DNA of 22,474 nucleotides, from the NCBI GenBank assembly GCA_038243605.1, contig JBBSQX010000027.1, positions 1 to 22,474 of the forward strand, given 5' to 3'. Source of the DNA: Terrimesophilobacter sp038243605. GTDB lineage: Bacteria > Actinomycetota > Actinomycetes > Actinomycetales > Microbacteriaceae. Position numbers and translations under genes: made by a program. Below the pieces are notes generated by a model. The model did not search any database. It was not told where the DNA came from and saw only the letters and a program-made list of their open reading frames with translations. Positions 1-6,529 of the stretch are shown in pieces. Each line of letters starts with the position of its first letter. Within the stretch, counting starts at the first letter, position 1.

Positions 1-1188
1 AAGGCCAAGTTCGAGCGGACCAAGCCGCACGTCAACATCGGAACCCTCGGGCACGTCGACCACGGCAAGACCACGCTCACCGCAGCAATTTCTAAGGTGC
101 TTGCCGACAAGTACCCTTCCGCCATCAACGTGCAGCGCGATTTCGCGACCATCGACTCGGCGCCGGAAGAGCGCCTTCGTGGTATCACGATCAACATCTC
201 GCACGTCGAGTACGAGACGCCGAAGCGCCACTACGCGCACGTCGACGCTCCAGGCCACGCTGACTACATCAAGAACATGATCACCGGTGCCGCCCAGATG
301 GACGGTGCAATCCTCGTGGTTGCCGCCACTGACGGCCCGATGGCGCAGACCCGTGAGCACGTTCTGCTCGCGAAGCAGGTCGGCGTTCCGTACCTCATGG
401 TCGCGCTGAACAAGGCCGACATGGTCGACGACGAAGAGATCCTCGAGCTCGTTGAGATGGAGGTGCGTGAACTGCTGTCAGCCCAAGGCTTCGACGGTGA
501 CAACGCCCCTGTCATTCGCGTTTCAGCTCTCAAGGCTCTTGAAGGCGAAGAGAAGTGGGTTCAGTCTATTCTGGATCTCGTCCAGGCCGCGGATGACAAC
601 ATCCCTGACCCGGTGCGCGACAAGGACAAGCCGTTCCTCATGCCGATCGAAGACGTCTTCACGATCACTGGTCGTGGAACCGTCGTGACGGGCCGCGCCG
701 AGCGTGGAACCCTCGCGATCAACTCAGATGTCGAAATCGTTGGCATCCGCCCGACGCAGAAGACCATCGTCACGGGTATCGAGATGTTCCACAAGCAGCT
801 CGACGAGGCGTGGGCCGGCGAGAACTGTGGTCTGCTCCTTCGTGGCACGAAGCGCGAAGATGTTGAGCGTGGCCAGGTTGTCGTCAAGCCAGGTTCTGTG
901 ACCCCTCACACGCAGTTCGAGGGCACCGCCTACATCCTGTCGAAGGATGAGGGTGGCCGTCACAACCCGTTCTACGCGAACTACCGCCCGCAGTTCTACT
1001 TCCGCACCACCGACGTCACCGGCGTCATCACGTTGCCTGAGGGCACCGAGATGGTCATGCCTGGCGACACCACTGAAATGACGGTCGAGCTGATTCAGCC
1101 GATCGCCATGGAAGAAGGACTTGGCTTTGCTATCCGTGAAGGTGGCCGCACCGTCGGCGCCGGCAAGGTTGTCAAGGTTCTCAAGTAG
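1..1188 (+). CDS. tuf: Elongation factor Tu, 5'-truncated by the window edge
   Basis: EF-Tu is the GTPase that carries aminoacyl-tRNA to the ribosomal A site in the cytoplasm. The reading frame is open from base 1 and begins at KAKFERTKPHVN, so only about two residues (Met-Ala) are missing. The G1 loop GHVDHGKT is near residue 19, the switch I segment RGITIN follows, the G3 motif is DAPGH (near 84), the G4 motif NKAD is near 139 and G5 SAL is near 177. The beta-barrel domains run to the usual C-terminus GAGKVVKVLK. The G3 motif reads DAPGH where many orthologues have DCPGH or DTPGH; this is tolerated in the family. In actinobacteria tuf normally follows fusA and precedes rpsJ. Here a terminator and about 2.1 kb separate it from rpsJ, so the two are probably not cotranscribed. 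Identification is essentially certain. Confidence 0.98.
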   Translation, partial: KAKFERTKPHVNIGTLGHVDHGKTTLTAAISKVLADKYPSAINVQRDFATIDSAPEERLRGITINISHVEYETPKRHYAHVDAPGHADYIKNMITGAAQMDGAILVVAATDGPMAQTREHVLLAKQVGVPYLMVALNKADMVDDEEILELVEMEVRELLSAQGFDGDNAPVIRVSALKALEGEEKWVQSILDLVQAADDNIPDPVRDKDKPFLMPIEDVFTITGRGTVVTGRAERGTLAINSDVEIVGIRPTQKTIVTGIEMFHKQLDEAWAGENCGLLLRGTKREDVERGQVVVKPGSVTPHTQFEGTAYILSKDEGGRHNPFYANYRPQFYFRTTDVTGVITLPEGTEMVMPGDTTEMTVELIQPIAMEEGLGFAIREGGRTVGAGKVVKVLK

Positions 1189-1196
1189 TTTCACCC

Positions 1197-1234
1197 GCTC
1201 CCTGAGGAGGCCCATGGGCCGTCTCGAACGGAGC
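1197..1234. repeat. Nested palindrome, REP-like, in the tuf 3' UTR
   Basis: Just after the tuf stop codon a 38-base nested palindrome is visible. GCTCC (1197-1201) pairs with GGAGC (1230-1234), GAG (1204-1206) with CTC (1223-1225), and GGCCC (1209-1213) with GGGCC (1216-1220) around a 2-base centre. Its first bases, CGCTCCCTGA, recur at 1247-1256 and 1306-1315, which ties it to the two repeat copies downstream. It has no T-run, so it is not itself a classical terminator. Confidence 0.6.
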
Positions 1235-1264
1235 AGCAATACCACCCGCTCCCTGATGGACGAC

Positions 1265-1329
1265 TCGCTCCCCAAGCTTGTCGAAGGGAACGTAGTAAGA
1301 CGTATCGCTCCCTGAGCTTGTCGAAGGGA
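1265..1329. repeat. Two direct copies of a 25-bp CCCTGAGCTTGTCGAAGGG-type repeat
   Basis: Copy one lies at 1265-1289 and copy two at 1305-1329. They share 23 of 25 bases, differing only at the CCAA/CTGA positions. The core of copy two, CCCTGAGCTTGTCGAAGGG, is an imperfect palindrome with CCCT/AGGG ends. From memory, this core resembles a short intergenic repeat dispersed in many high-GC genomes. Both copies sit between tuf and its terminator and would be transcribed in the tuf 3' UTR. Confidence 0.6.
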
Positions 1330-1335
1330 TGCAGC

Positions 1336-1370
1336 AAAAGGGGTCGGACCGAAAGGTCCGGCCCCTTTTT
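1336..1370 (+). terminator. Rho-independent terminator of tuf
   Basis: The left arm at 1336-1350 (AAAAGGGGTCGGACC) pairs with 1355-1369 over 15 positions with a single G-T wobble. A GAAA tetraloop at 1351-1354 closes it, and a run of five T follows. This is a textbook intrinsic terminator about 150 bases after the tuf stop. It would isolate tuf from the accessory genes and the S10 operon. Confidence 0.92.
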
Positions 1371-1404
1371 GTCATGCCCCGAGAAACAAGCATAGAATTT
1401 GCAG

Positions 1405-1410
1405 TATATT
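1405..1410 (+). promoter_or_regulatory. Possible -10 box (TATATT) of the antitoxin-like gene
   Basis: TATATT lies 28 bases before the ATG at 1438 in an unusually AT-rich stretch. No convincing -35 hexamer is seen at 16-18 bases upstream, so the call rests on the -10 alone. Confidence 0.35.
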
Positions 1411-1437
1411 GATCCGACTAAACGTGAGCGGAAAATC

Positions 1438-1821
1438 ATGGCTGGACTGGAAGACTTCGCCGTCAAGGCGAAGGACGCGCTGAAGAGCGAGCAGGCCGAA
1501 GGTGTCAGCGACAACGTGCTGGATGGCGCATCCGACCTTTCGAACAAGGTCACCGGTGGCAAGTTTGCGGACCAGGTCAAGGGAGTTCGCGACCCCACGC
1601 CACCCTCCATCGGCGAGTGTTCCTCCGTGTCACAATCCGGCCCCGGCGTGGGAAAACAACTGCGACAAAGGGGAACAGGCACCCCGCGCTTCCTCTCCTA
1701 CACTGTGGCGGTCAACTCGTCGATGTCCACCAGGCACTCAGTTGCGAGCGATTCGGCTAGGCAGTGCACGGCATACTTATCGCGTGTTGAACTCGGCGGA
1801 ATCTCTGACTTTCATCGCTGA
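1438..1821 (+). CDS. Rv0909/MT0933-like small antitoxin protein, C-terminus replaced (probably truncated)
   Basis: The ATG at 1438 follows a GAGCGGA ribosome-binding site. The first ~52 residues (MAGLEDFAVKAKDALKSEQ and on to GGKFADQVKGVRD) match the small actinobacterial proteins called Rv0909 or MT0933-like antitoxins. These are usually only about 60-75 residues, with repeated charged helices and a short tail such as KIGNE. Here the family pattern stops at GVRD (about base 1597). It is replaced by a Pro/Ser/Gly-rich tail without helix periodicity that runs on to base 1821 and overlaps the next gene's start by 38 bases. That tail looks like read-through into unrelated DNA. The simplest reading is a gene truncated at an insertion or deletion junction near 1597. 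The antitoxin role of the family is itself only predicted, and no partner toxin is visible nearby. Confidence 0.5.
   Translation: MAGLEDFAVKAKDALKSEQAEGVSDNVLDGASDLSNKVTGGKFADQVKGVRDPTPPSIGECSSVSQSGPGVGKQLRQRGTGTPRFLSYTVAVNSSMSTRHSVASDSARQCTAYLSRVELGGISDFHR
1663..1677 (+). repeat. 15-bp motif, left copy of an inverted pair
   Basis: CGACAAAGGGGAACA lies here. Its near-exact reverse complement (14 of 15) is at 2839-2853. The two copies flank the AbiEi-like gene almost symmetrically, 106 bases before its start and 104 bases after its stop. They could be an operator pair, ends of a small mobile unit, or chance. Confidence 0.4.
1772..1777 (+). promoter_or_regulatory. -10 box of a probable leaderless promoter
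   Basis: CATACT ends 6 bases before the GTG at 1784, so transcription would begin at or next to the start codon. This is the geometry of actinobacterial leaderless genes. There is no Shine-Dalgarno sequence before the GTG, which agrees. No good -35 is seen. Confidence 0.45.
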
Positions 1822-2734
1822 CTTGCGCACGCGCGATCGCACTCGACAGCAGTATGCGAACGACGTGGCGTCAGGTGCACAGGTCAGAGTGGCCCGCGGA
1901 GTCTATGTACCAGGGCTGATGTGGCGGAAGCTCAGCGACACGGATCGATATCTCGTACTGATTCACGCCATCGCAGGCACGCGCGCGAGCCCGCCGATCT
2001 TGTCCCATTGGTCCGCAGCGGCCATCCACGGCCTCCCCATCATCGGAACGTGGCCTCCCTCAGTGCACATGATAGTTCCCGCATCATCCGGCTCACGCTC
2101 CCGAAACCTTGTCACGAGGCATGCCCTGTCACTTGAGGCTGATGAGGTCGTAGAGGTCGACGGGCTTAGAGTGACGTCATTGCTTCGAACTGTCGTAGAT
2201 ATGGCAGCCCTCGGTCGGTTTCTGCCCGCGGTGGTGATGGCAGATCACGCACTGCATGAAGATCGGCATGGCGGCAGCCCCCCGAGGTGTACTCGCGAAC
2301 AACTCCTTGCCCAGTGGCAGAGGCGGATGCCATTCCGCGGGTGTGCGAGGGCCCGGGAGGTCATTGACTTCGCGGTCGCGAACTCTGACTCCCCGCTGGA
2401 GTCGGTGAGTCGCGTCAATATGGAGATGATTGGGTTCCCGAGACCACAGCTGCAGATCCCCTTTTCGGATCATCTCGGGTTCATCGGATACGCGGACTAC
2501 TTCTGGCCAGAGCACTCGCTGATCGGGGAGGCGGATGGCGACAAGAAGTACTTGGACCCCGCGTTTCGAAGCGGCAGGTCCATCGAGGAGGTTCTCGTCG
2601 CGCAGACTAAGCGCGAGAATCGCCTGCGAGCATTAGGGTTCCGTGTGACCCGGTGGGATTGGGCAACCGCGATTTCGCACTCGGCCCTGCGAAGCCACCT
2701 CCATGCGGCCGGGCTCCCACTGCGGGTGCGCTAG
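1784..2734 (+). CDS. AbiEi-type antitoxin-domain / DUF559-like protein
   Basis: The 316-residue protein has the layout of a very common actinobacterial family annotated as type IV toxin-antitoxin AbiEi antitoxin-domain proteins. Residues ~1-50 form a winged-helix-like start with the typical ARGVYVPG (37-44). SHWSAAAIHGLPI (74-86) is the conserved AbiEi motif. A C-terminal DUF559/Vsr-like region follows, with SPLESVSR (203-210), GYADYFWPE (235-243), GEADGDKKY (248-256) and KRENRLRALGFRVTRW (276-291). That last region resembles a restriction-endonuclease-like fold, but catalysis has not been shown for such proteins. No AbiEii toxin gene is adjacent, so it appears to be an orphan. The GTG at 1784 is chosen because the family N-terminus starts there and a -10 box lies 6 bases upstream. 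The open frame extends further upstream but without family similarity. It is an accessory gene inside an otherwise conserved locus. Confidence 0.75.
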   Translation: MLNSAESLTFIADLRTRDRTRQQYANDVASGAQVRVARGVYVPGLMWRKLSDTDRYLVLIHAIAGTRASPPILSHWSAAAIHGLPIIGTWPPSVHMIVPASSGSRSRNLVTRHALSLEADEVVEVDGLRVTSLLRTVVDMAALGRFLPAVVMADHALHEDRHGGSPPRCTREQLLAQWQRRMPFRGCARAREVIDFAVANSDSPLESVSRVNMEMIGFPRPQLQIPFSDHLGFIGYADYFWPEHSLIGEADGDKKYLDPAFRSGRSIEEVLVAQTKRENRLRALGFRVTRWDWATAISHSALRSHLHAAGLPLRVR

Positions 2735-2952
2735 CGGATACTCGCAGGCTACACACGCGCCCGGTGCTTGACTCGATCACCGTGCGAGTAGCGTTCACGC
2801 GCCATCCTTGCAGTGACTTCGGCCGGGGCGAGCGTGGTTGTTCCCCATTGTCGGTATCGGGCGGTGGCGAGGCGGAACAATCATGACAAGAGTGAACTTT
2901 CAGGAGTGGCGCGCAGGGTAGAGTGATCTTTAGAGAAAGCGACACGCCCGGG
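2735..2952. other. Non-coding tail of the accessory insert
   Basis: No credible gene is seen between the AbiEi-like stop and the S10 promoter. The stretch holds the right copy of the inverted 15-bp motif (2839-2853) and an isolated TAGAGT (2919-2924) that could be a -10 box but has no matching -35. No terminator with a T-run follows the AbiEi-like gene. Confidence 0.5.
2839..2853 (-). repeat. 15-bp motif, right copy of an inverted pair
   Basis: TGTTCCCCATTGTCG on the + strand is the reverse complement of CGACAATGGGGAACA, one base different from the copy at 1663-1677. Confidence 0.4.
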
Positions 2953-2981
2953 TTGCAGCAAATGCTCGGATGTGGCAGACT
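2953..2981 (+). promoter_or_regulatory. Promoter of the S10 ribosomal operon
   Basis: The -35 TTGCAG (2953-2958) is separated by exactly 17 bases from CAGACT (2976-2981). The -10 is preceded directly by TGG, an extended -10 feature. It is the best vegetative-type promoter between the AbiEi-like gene and rpsJ. A second, weaker -10-like AATACT occurs at 2992-2997. Transcription would start near 2988, leaving a leader of about 355 nt. Confidence 0.65.
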
Positions 2982-2987
2982 CTTCTA

Positions 2988-3343
2988 GTTCAATACTTTG
3001 CCTTGCTGTGCCAAGCGGGCGAATCACTATCAGGCAGTGCATAGGGCAAGATCTTTCAGATCAGCTCCTAGGCGGCGGGTAGCAGAACAAGCACCAACTG
3101 GGTGAAAGCCCATGACTAGGTGTGTACCGATAACTAACACTCGAGATAATCGCAGAAATGCGCGCGTCCCTAAGGGCTTCTGGCCTGAGCGAAGTTTGAA
3201 GTATGGCTCGGCACAAAAACGTTGTGCTGGCGGGAAACCCTGCTGGCACGTGAAATCAAAACAGTGGTGTGAAAGCAGAAGTGCTTTCGGCAACGAGTGC
3301 ATCCGTGCGGGTGTGCCATGTATTACAGAGAGAGAGTCAGGCT
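2988..3343 (+). promoter_or_regulatory. Long structured 5' leader of the S10 operon
   Basis: This ~355-nt stretch has no plausible gene but many local hairpins. CTTGC 3002-3006 pairs with GCAAG 3046-3050, with an inner TGCC 3009-3012 / GGCA 3033-3036. GATCT 3050-3054 pairs with AGATC 3058-3062. TGGGT-GAAA-GCCCA lies at 3099-3112 inside CACC 3092-3095 / GGTG 3119-3122. CGCA-GAAA-TGCG is at 3151-3162. GTGC 3224-3227 pairs with GCAC 3246-3249 around GGG 3232-3234 / CCC 3238-3240. A perfect 7-bp GAAAGCA-GAAG-TGCTTTC is at 3271-3288. The final hairpin ends 55 bases before rpsJ. In E. coli the S10 leader is bound by L4 for autoregulation; whether this leader does the same is inference. The ORFs here are small and unlike known proteins. 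Confidence 0.6.
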
Positions 3344-3652
3344 ATGGCGGGACAAAAGATCCGCATCCGACTTAAGTCGTATGACCACGAGGTCATTGAC
3401 AGCTCGGCACGCAAGATCGTGGATACGGTCACACGCGCGGGTGCAACGGTAGTTGGCCCAGTGCCGCTGCCAACCGAGAAGAACGTGATCGCCGTGATCC
3501 GTTCACCTCACAAGTACAAGGACAGCCGGGAACACTTCGAGAAGCGCACTCATAAGCGTCTGATCGACATCATCGACCCGACTCCAAAGGCTGTTGACTC
3601 GCTGATGCGACTCGACCTGCCTGCTGACGTCAACATCGAGATCAAGCTCTGA
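3344..3652 (+). CDS. rpsJ: 30S ribosomal protein S10 (NusE)
   Basis: S10 is part of the head of the 30S subunit and also acts in transcription antitermination as NusE. The 102-residue length is normal. It begins MAGQKIRIRLKSYDH and contains the typical GPVPLPTEKNVIAVIRSPHKYKDSRE and DLPADVNIEI segments. The open frame extends upstream, but the ATG at 3344 is the family start and follows a GAGAGAGAG purine run. It is the first gene of the S10 operon. Its TGA stop sits inside a 7-bp hairpin (3648-3665). Confidence 0.98.
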   Translation: MAGQKIRIRLKSYDHEVIDSSARKIVDTVTRAGATVVGPVPLPTEKNVIAVIRSPHKYKDSREHFEKRTHKRLIDIIDPTPKAVDSLMRLDLPADVNIEIKL

Positions 3653-3665
3653 GCCCGCGCTCAGA
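3648..3665 (+). promoter_or_regulatory. Stop-codon hairpin, rpsJ
   Basis: TCTGAGC (3648-3654) pairs perfectly with GCTCAGA (3659-3665) around the loop CCGC. The rpsJ stop TGA (3650-3652) lies in the left arm. No T-run follows, so this is not a classical terminator. Confidence 0.6.
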
Positions 3666-3685
3666 ACTGCAAGGACTATTGAACA

Positions 3686-4342
3686 ATGTCTATTGAAGCA
3701 ACGAGAACCACGAAGGGTCTGCTGGGCACCAAGCTCGGTATGACTCAGGTGTGGGATGCGAACAACAAGCTCATCCCGGTCACGGTGATTGAGATCTCCC
3801 CCAACGTCGTCACCCAGCTTCGTACCGTTGAGGTCGATGGCTACGTCGCCGTTCAGATCGCTTACGGTCAGATTGACCCGCGCAAGGCTAACAAGCCGGC
3901 TACCGGTCACTTTGCGAAGGCCGGCGTTACTCCTCGCCGTCACCTCACCGAGATTCGCACCGCGGATGCCGCCGAGTATTCACTCGGTCAGGAACTCGCC
4001 GTCGATATCTTTGAGGCTGGCAAGCGCGTTGACGTCGTCGGCACGAGCAAGGGTAAAGGTTTTGCGGGCGTTATGAAGCGCCACAACTTCCATGGTGTTG
4101 GAGCGAGCCACGGCGCGCACCGTAACCACCGCAAGCCCGGCTCGATCGGCGCTTCGTCGACTCCGAGCCGCGTGTTCAAGGGCATGAAGATGGCCGGCCG
4201 GATGGGTGGAGAGCGCGTTTCCGTTCTCGGCCTCACGATCCACGCTATCGACACCGACAAGAACCTGCTGCTCGTCAAGGGTGCAGTTCCGGGTGCCCGC
4301 GGTCGCATCGTCTTTGTTCGCACATCAGTGAAGGAGGCGTAG
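3686..4342 (+). CDS. rplC: 50S ribosomal protein L3
   Basis: L3 binds 23S rRNA early in assembly and sends a loop toward the peptidyl-transferase centre. The 218-residue length is usual. The start MSIEATRTTKGLLGTKLGMT is typical for actinobacteria. The conserved GTSKGKGFAGVMKRHNF and GMKMAGRMGGERVSVLGL segments are present, including the Gln-methylation neighbourhood. An AAGGA lies 10 bases before the ATG. The gap to rplD is only 4 bases, with the rplD ribosome-binding site inside the rplC end. Confidence 0.98.
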   Translation: MSIEATRTTKGLLGTKLGMTQVWDANNKLIPVTVIEISPNVVTQLRTVEVDGYVAVQIAYGQIDPRKANKPATGHFAKAGVTPRRHLTEIRTADAAEYSLGQELAVDIFEAGKRVDVVGTSKGKGFAGVMKRHNFHGVGASHGAHRNHRKPGSIGASSTPSRVFKGMKMAGRMGGERVSVLGLTIHAIDTDKNLLLVKGAVPGARGRIVFVRTSVKEA

Positions 4343-4346
4343 GACC

Positions 4347-5039
4347 ATGGCTGAGGCAATGACGCTCGACGTCATCGACACCAAGGGTAAGAAGGTCAGT
4401 TCTGTTGATCTTCCCGCAGAAGTGTTCGATGTTCAGACCAACGTTCCGCTCATCCACCAGGTGGTTGTAGCTCAGCGCGCAGCAGCGCGTCAGGGCACCC
4501 ACAGCGTGCTTGGCCGCGGAGAGGTTTCCGGTTCAGGCCGTAAGCCACACAAGCAGAAGGGAACAGGTCGCGCTCGTCAGGGCTCGATCCGTATGCCCCA
4601 GCACCGCGGTGGTGGCGTCGTTCACGGACCAGTGCCACGCGACTACTCGCAGCGCACACCTAAAAAGATGATCGCTGCAGCGCTCCTCGGAGCACTTTCC
4701 GACCGCGCACGCGGCGGACGCATTCACGTCATCGACTCACTGTCGCTCGGCGATGCTCCTTCGACGAAGGCTGTGGCCGCGCTTCTTGCCGACATCGCGT
4801 CGAGCAGCAACGTGCTCATTGTTTTGGAGCGCAGCGACGAGCTGAGCTACAAGAGCGTTCGCAACATCCAGACCGTGCACGTGCTCTCGGCCGACCAGCT
4901 GAACGCGTATGACGTTGTGGTCAGCGACGACATCATCTTCACCAAGGGTGCTTTTGACTCGTTCGTGTCGGCTAAGACCGGCGAGAACAAGTCAGATGCT
5001 GCGGCGAAGGCTAAGAACACAGAGGAGGCCAGCGCATGA
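4347..5039 (+). CDS. rplD: 50S ribosomal protein L4
   Basis: L4 is an early-assembly 50S protein whose extended loop lines the exit tunnel. In E. coli it also represses its own operon. At 230 residues it is slightly longer than the ~205 of E. coli, mostly from a C-terminal KTGENKSDAAAKAKNTEEAS tail. The tunnel-loop segment SGSGRKPHKQKGTGRARQG and HRGGGVVHGP are intact. AAGGAGG at 4331-4337 gives a strong ribosome-binding site. Its stop overlaps the rplW start as ATGA, suggesting translational coupling. Confidence 0.97.
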   Translation: MAEAMTLDVIDTKGKKVSSVDLPAEVFDVQTNVPLIHQVVVAQRAAARQGTHSVLGRGEVSGSGRKPHKQKGTGRARQGSIRMPQHRGGGVVHGPVPRDYSQRTPKKMIAAALLGALSDRARGGRIHVIDSLSLGDAPSTKAVAALLADIASSSNVLIVLERSDELSYKSVRNIQTVHVLSADQLNAYDVVVSDDIIFTKGAFDSFVSAKTGENKSDAAAKAKNTEEASA

Positions 5040-5335
5040 GCGCCACCTACAAGGACCCCCGCGATGTAATTTTGTCGCCGGTTGTCTCCGAAAAGAGCTA
5101 CAGCCTCATCGATCAGGGCAAGTACACCTTTGAGGTAGACCCCCGTTCGAACAAGACTGAGATCAAATTCGCGATCGAGAAGATCTTCGATGTGAAGGTT
5201 GCCTCCATCAACACGCTCAACAAGAAGGGCAAGACGCGCCGTACGAAGTTCGGTCTCGGCAAGCGTAAAGACACCAAGCGCGCCATCGTCTCGCTCAAGT
5301 CCGGTTCCATCGATATCTTCACGGCCGTCGGCTAG
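5036..5335 (+). CDS. rplW: 50S ribosomal protein L23
   Basis: L23 sits at the tunnel exit and docks trigger factor and SRP. At 99 residues it has normal length. DPRDVILSPVVSEKSY, YTFEVDPRSNKTEIKFAIE and KKGKTRRTKFG are the expected landmarks. The ATG overlaps the rplD stop by 4 bases, with GAGGAGG at 5022-5028. The TAG stop falls in the loop of a small hairpin (5326-5341). Confidence 0.97.
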   Translation: MSATYKDPRDVILSPVVSEKSYSLIDQGKYTFEVDPRSNKTEIKFAIEKIFDVKVASINTLNKKGKTRRTKFGLGKRKDTKRAIVSLKSGSIDIFTAVG

Positions 5336-5341
5336 CCGGCG
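5326..5341 (+). promoter_or_regulatory. Stop-codon hairpin, rplW
   Basis: CGTCGG (5326-5331) pairs with CCGGCG (5336-5341), six pairs with one G-T. The loop CTAG contains the rplW stop TAG (5333-5335). No T-run follows. Confidence 0.5.
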
Positions 5342-5368
5342 CTGGATAGGAACATAGGGAGATAACTC

Positions 5369-6208
5369 ATGGCTATTCGTAAGTACAAGCCCACGACCCC
5401 AGGTCGTCGCGGTTCCTCGGTTGCAGACTTTTCCGAGATCACGCGTTCGACCCCCGAGAAGTCTTTGCTGCGCCCACTGCCCAAAACGGGTGGCCGCAAC
5501 AACGCCGGTCGCATCACGACGCGTCACATTGGTGGCGGCCACAAGCGCCAGTACCGTGTGATCGACTTCAAGCGCAACGACAAAGATGGCATCAACGCGA
5601 AGGTTGCTCACATCGAGTACGACCCGAACCGTACTGCCCGCATTGCGCTCCTGCACTTCGCCGATGGAGCAAAGCGTTACATCATCGCTCCTAACAAGCT
5701 CAGCCAGGGCGACATTATCGAGTCGGGTGCCTCAGCAGACATCAAGCCAGGTAACAACCTGCCGCTGCGCAACATCCCCGTCGGTACCGTCATTCACGCG
5801 ATCGAGTTGAAGCCGGGTGGAGGCGCCAAGATGGCGCGTTCAGCTGGTGCCAGCGTTCGCCTCGTTGCGAAGGAAGGCCCGTACGCGCAGCTTCGTCTGC
5901 CGAGCGGCGAGATCCGCAACGTGGATGCCCGTTGCCGCGCGACGATCGGCGAGGTCGGCAATGCCGAGCAGTCGAACATCAACTGGGGCAAGGCCGGCCG
6001 TATGCGGTGGAAGGGCGTTCGCCCCACCGTCCGTGGTGTCGCCATGAACCCGGTCGACCACCCACACGGTGGTGGAGAGGGCAAGACCTCTGGTGGTCGT
6101 CACCCAGTAAGCCCGTGGGGCCAAAAAGAGGGCCGCACCCGCAAGCCAAACCTCGAGAGCAACAAGCTCATTGTTCGCCGCCGGACCGTCGGCAAGAAGC
6201 GCAAGTAG
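5369..6208 (+). CDS. rplB: 50S ribosomal protein L2
   Basis: L2 is a universal 50S protein needed for subunit joining and for the peptidyl-transferase region. The 279-residue length is normal. The start is MAIRKYKPTTPGRRGSSV. The OB-fold segment GGGHKRQYRVIDFKRN and the highly conserved MNPVDHPHGGGEGKTSGGR, with the key histidine, are all present. The ribosome-binding site is AGGGAGA about 7 bases before the ATG. The rpsS ribosome-binding site overlaps the rplB stop. Confidence 0.98.
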   Translation: MAIRKYKPTTPGRRGSSVADFSEITRSTPEKSLLRPLPKTGGRNNAGRITTRHIGGGHKRQYRVIDFKRNDKDGINAKVAHIEYDPNRTARIALLHFADGAKRYIIAPNKLSQGDIIESGASADIKPGNNLPLRNIPVGTVIHAIELKPGGGAKMARSAGASVRLVAKEGPYAQLRLPSGEIRNVDARCRATIGEVGNAEQSNINWGKAGRMRWKGVRPTVRGVAMNPVDHPHGGGEGKTSGGRHPVSPWGQKEGRTRKPNLESNKLIVRRRTVGKKRK

Positions 6209-6221
6209 GAGATAAGAGAAG

Positions 6222-6503
6222 ATGCCACGCAGTCTTAAGAAGGGCCCCTTCGTCGACGATCACCTGCTTCGCAAGGTTGTCGCCGCGAATACGGCTAAGA
6301 GCAAGAACGTAATCAAGACCTGGTCACGTCGTTCGATGATTGTCCCCGCCATGCTGGGCCACACGATCGCCGTGCACGATGGTCGCAAGCACATCCCGGT
6401 TTTCGTCACAGAGACGATGGTCGGTCACAAACTTGGGGAGTTCGCCCCTACCCGCACCTTCCGCGGCCACGAGAAGGACGACAAGAAGGGCCGTCGCCGC
6501 TAA
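6222..6503 (+). CDS. rpsS: 30S ribosomal protein S19
   Basis: S19 forms a complex with S13 in the 30S head near the A-site tRNA. The 93-residue protein reads MPRSLKKGPFVDDHLLRKV, then the TWSRRSMIVPAMLGHTIAVHDG core and KLGEFAPTRTFRGH, all family-typical. AGGAGA (6207-6212), which includes part of the rplB stop, lies 9 bases before the ATG. Its TAA is in the tetraloop of a 9-bp hairpin (6492-6513). Confidence 0.98.
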   Translation: MPRSLKKGPFVDDHLLRKVVAANTAKSKNVIKTWSRRSMIVPAMLGHTIAVHDGRKHIPVFVTETMVGHKLGEFAPTRTFRGHEKDDKKGRRR

Positions 6504-6513
6504 CGCGGTGACG
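6492..6513 (+). promoter_or_regulatory. Stop-codon hairpin, rpsS
   Basis: CGTCGCCGC (6492-6500) pairs with GCGGTGACG (6505-6513) over nine positions with one G-T wobble. The tetraloop TAAC starts with the rpsS stop codon TAA (6501-6503). The strong rplV ribosome-binding site (AAGGAGG, 6516-6522) begins 2 bases later. This is the clearest member of the set. Confidence 0.65.
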
Positions 6514-6529
6514 TGAAGGAGGAAGAGAA

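Noticed and set aside
724..1275. 183-codon minus-strand frame over tuf
   Set aside because: Shadow of tuf codon bias; it also runs into the repeat region.
1191..1682. 163-codon minus-strand frame in the tuf-rpsJ gap
   Set aside because: It crosses the terminator and the Rv0909-like gene and has no motif or ribosome-binding site.
1502..1783. Upstream part of the AbiEi-like reading frame
   Set aside because: Open by chance in another frame of the Rv0909-like gene; family similarity begins only at 1784.
2842..2887. Possible tRNA or CRISPR elements in the accessory gap
   Set aside because: No cloverleaf, no CCA-ending acceptor and no regularly spaced repeats were found.
2607..2945. Small frames on both strands between the AbiEi-like gene and rpsJ
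   Set aside because: No family similarity, and those further downstream would lie within the structured leader; more likely non-coding.
4847..5656. 269-codon minus-strand frame across rplD-rplW-rplB
   Set aside because: Antisense to three certain ribosomal genes; no family features.
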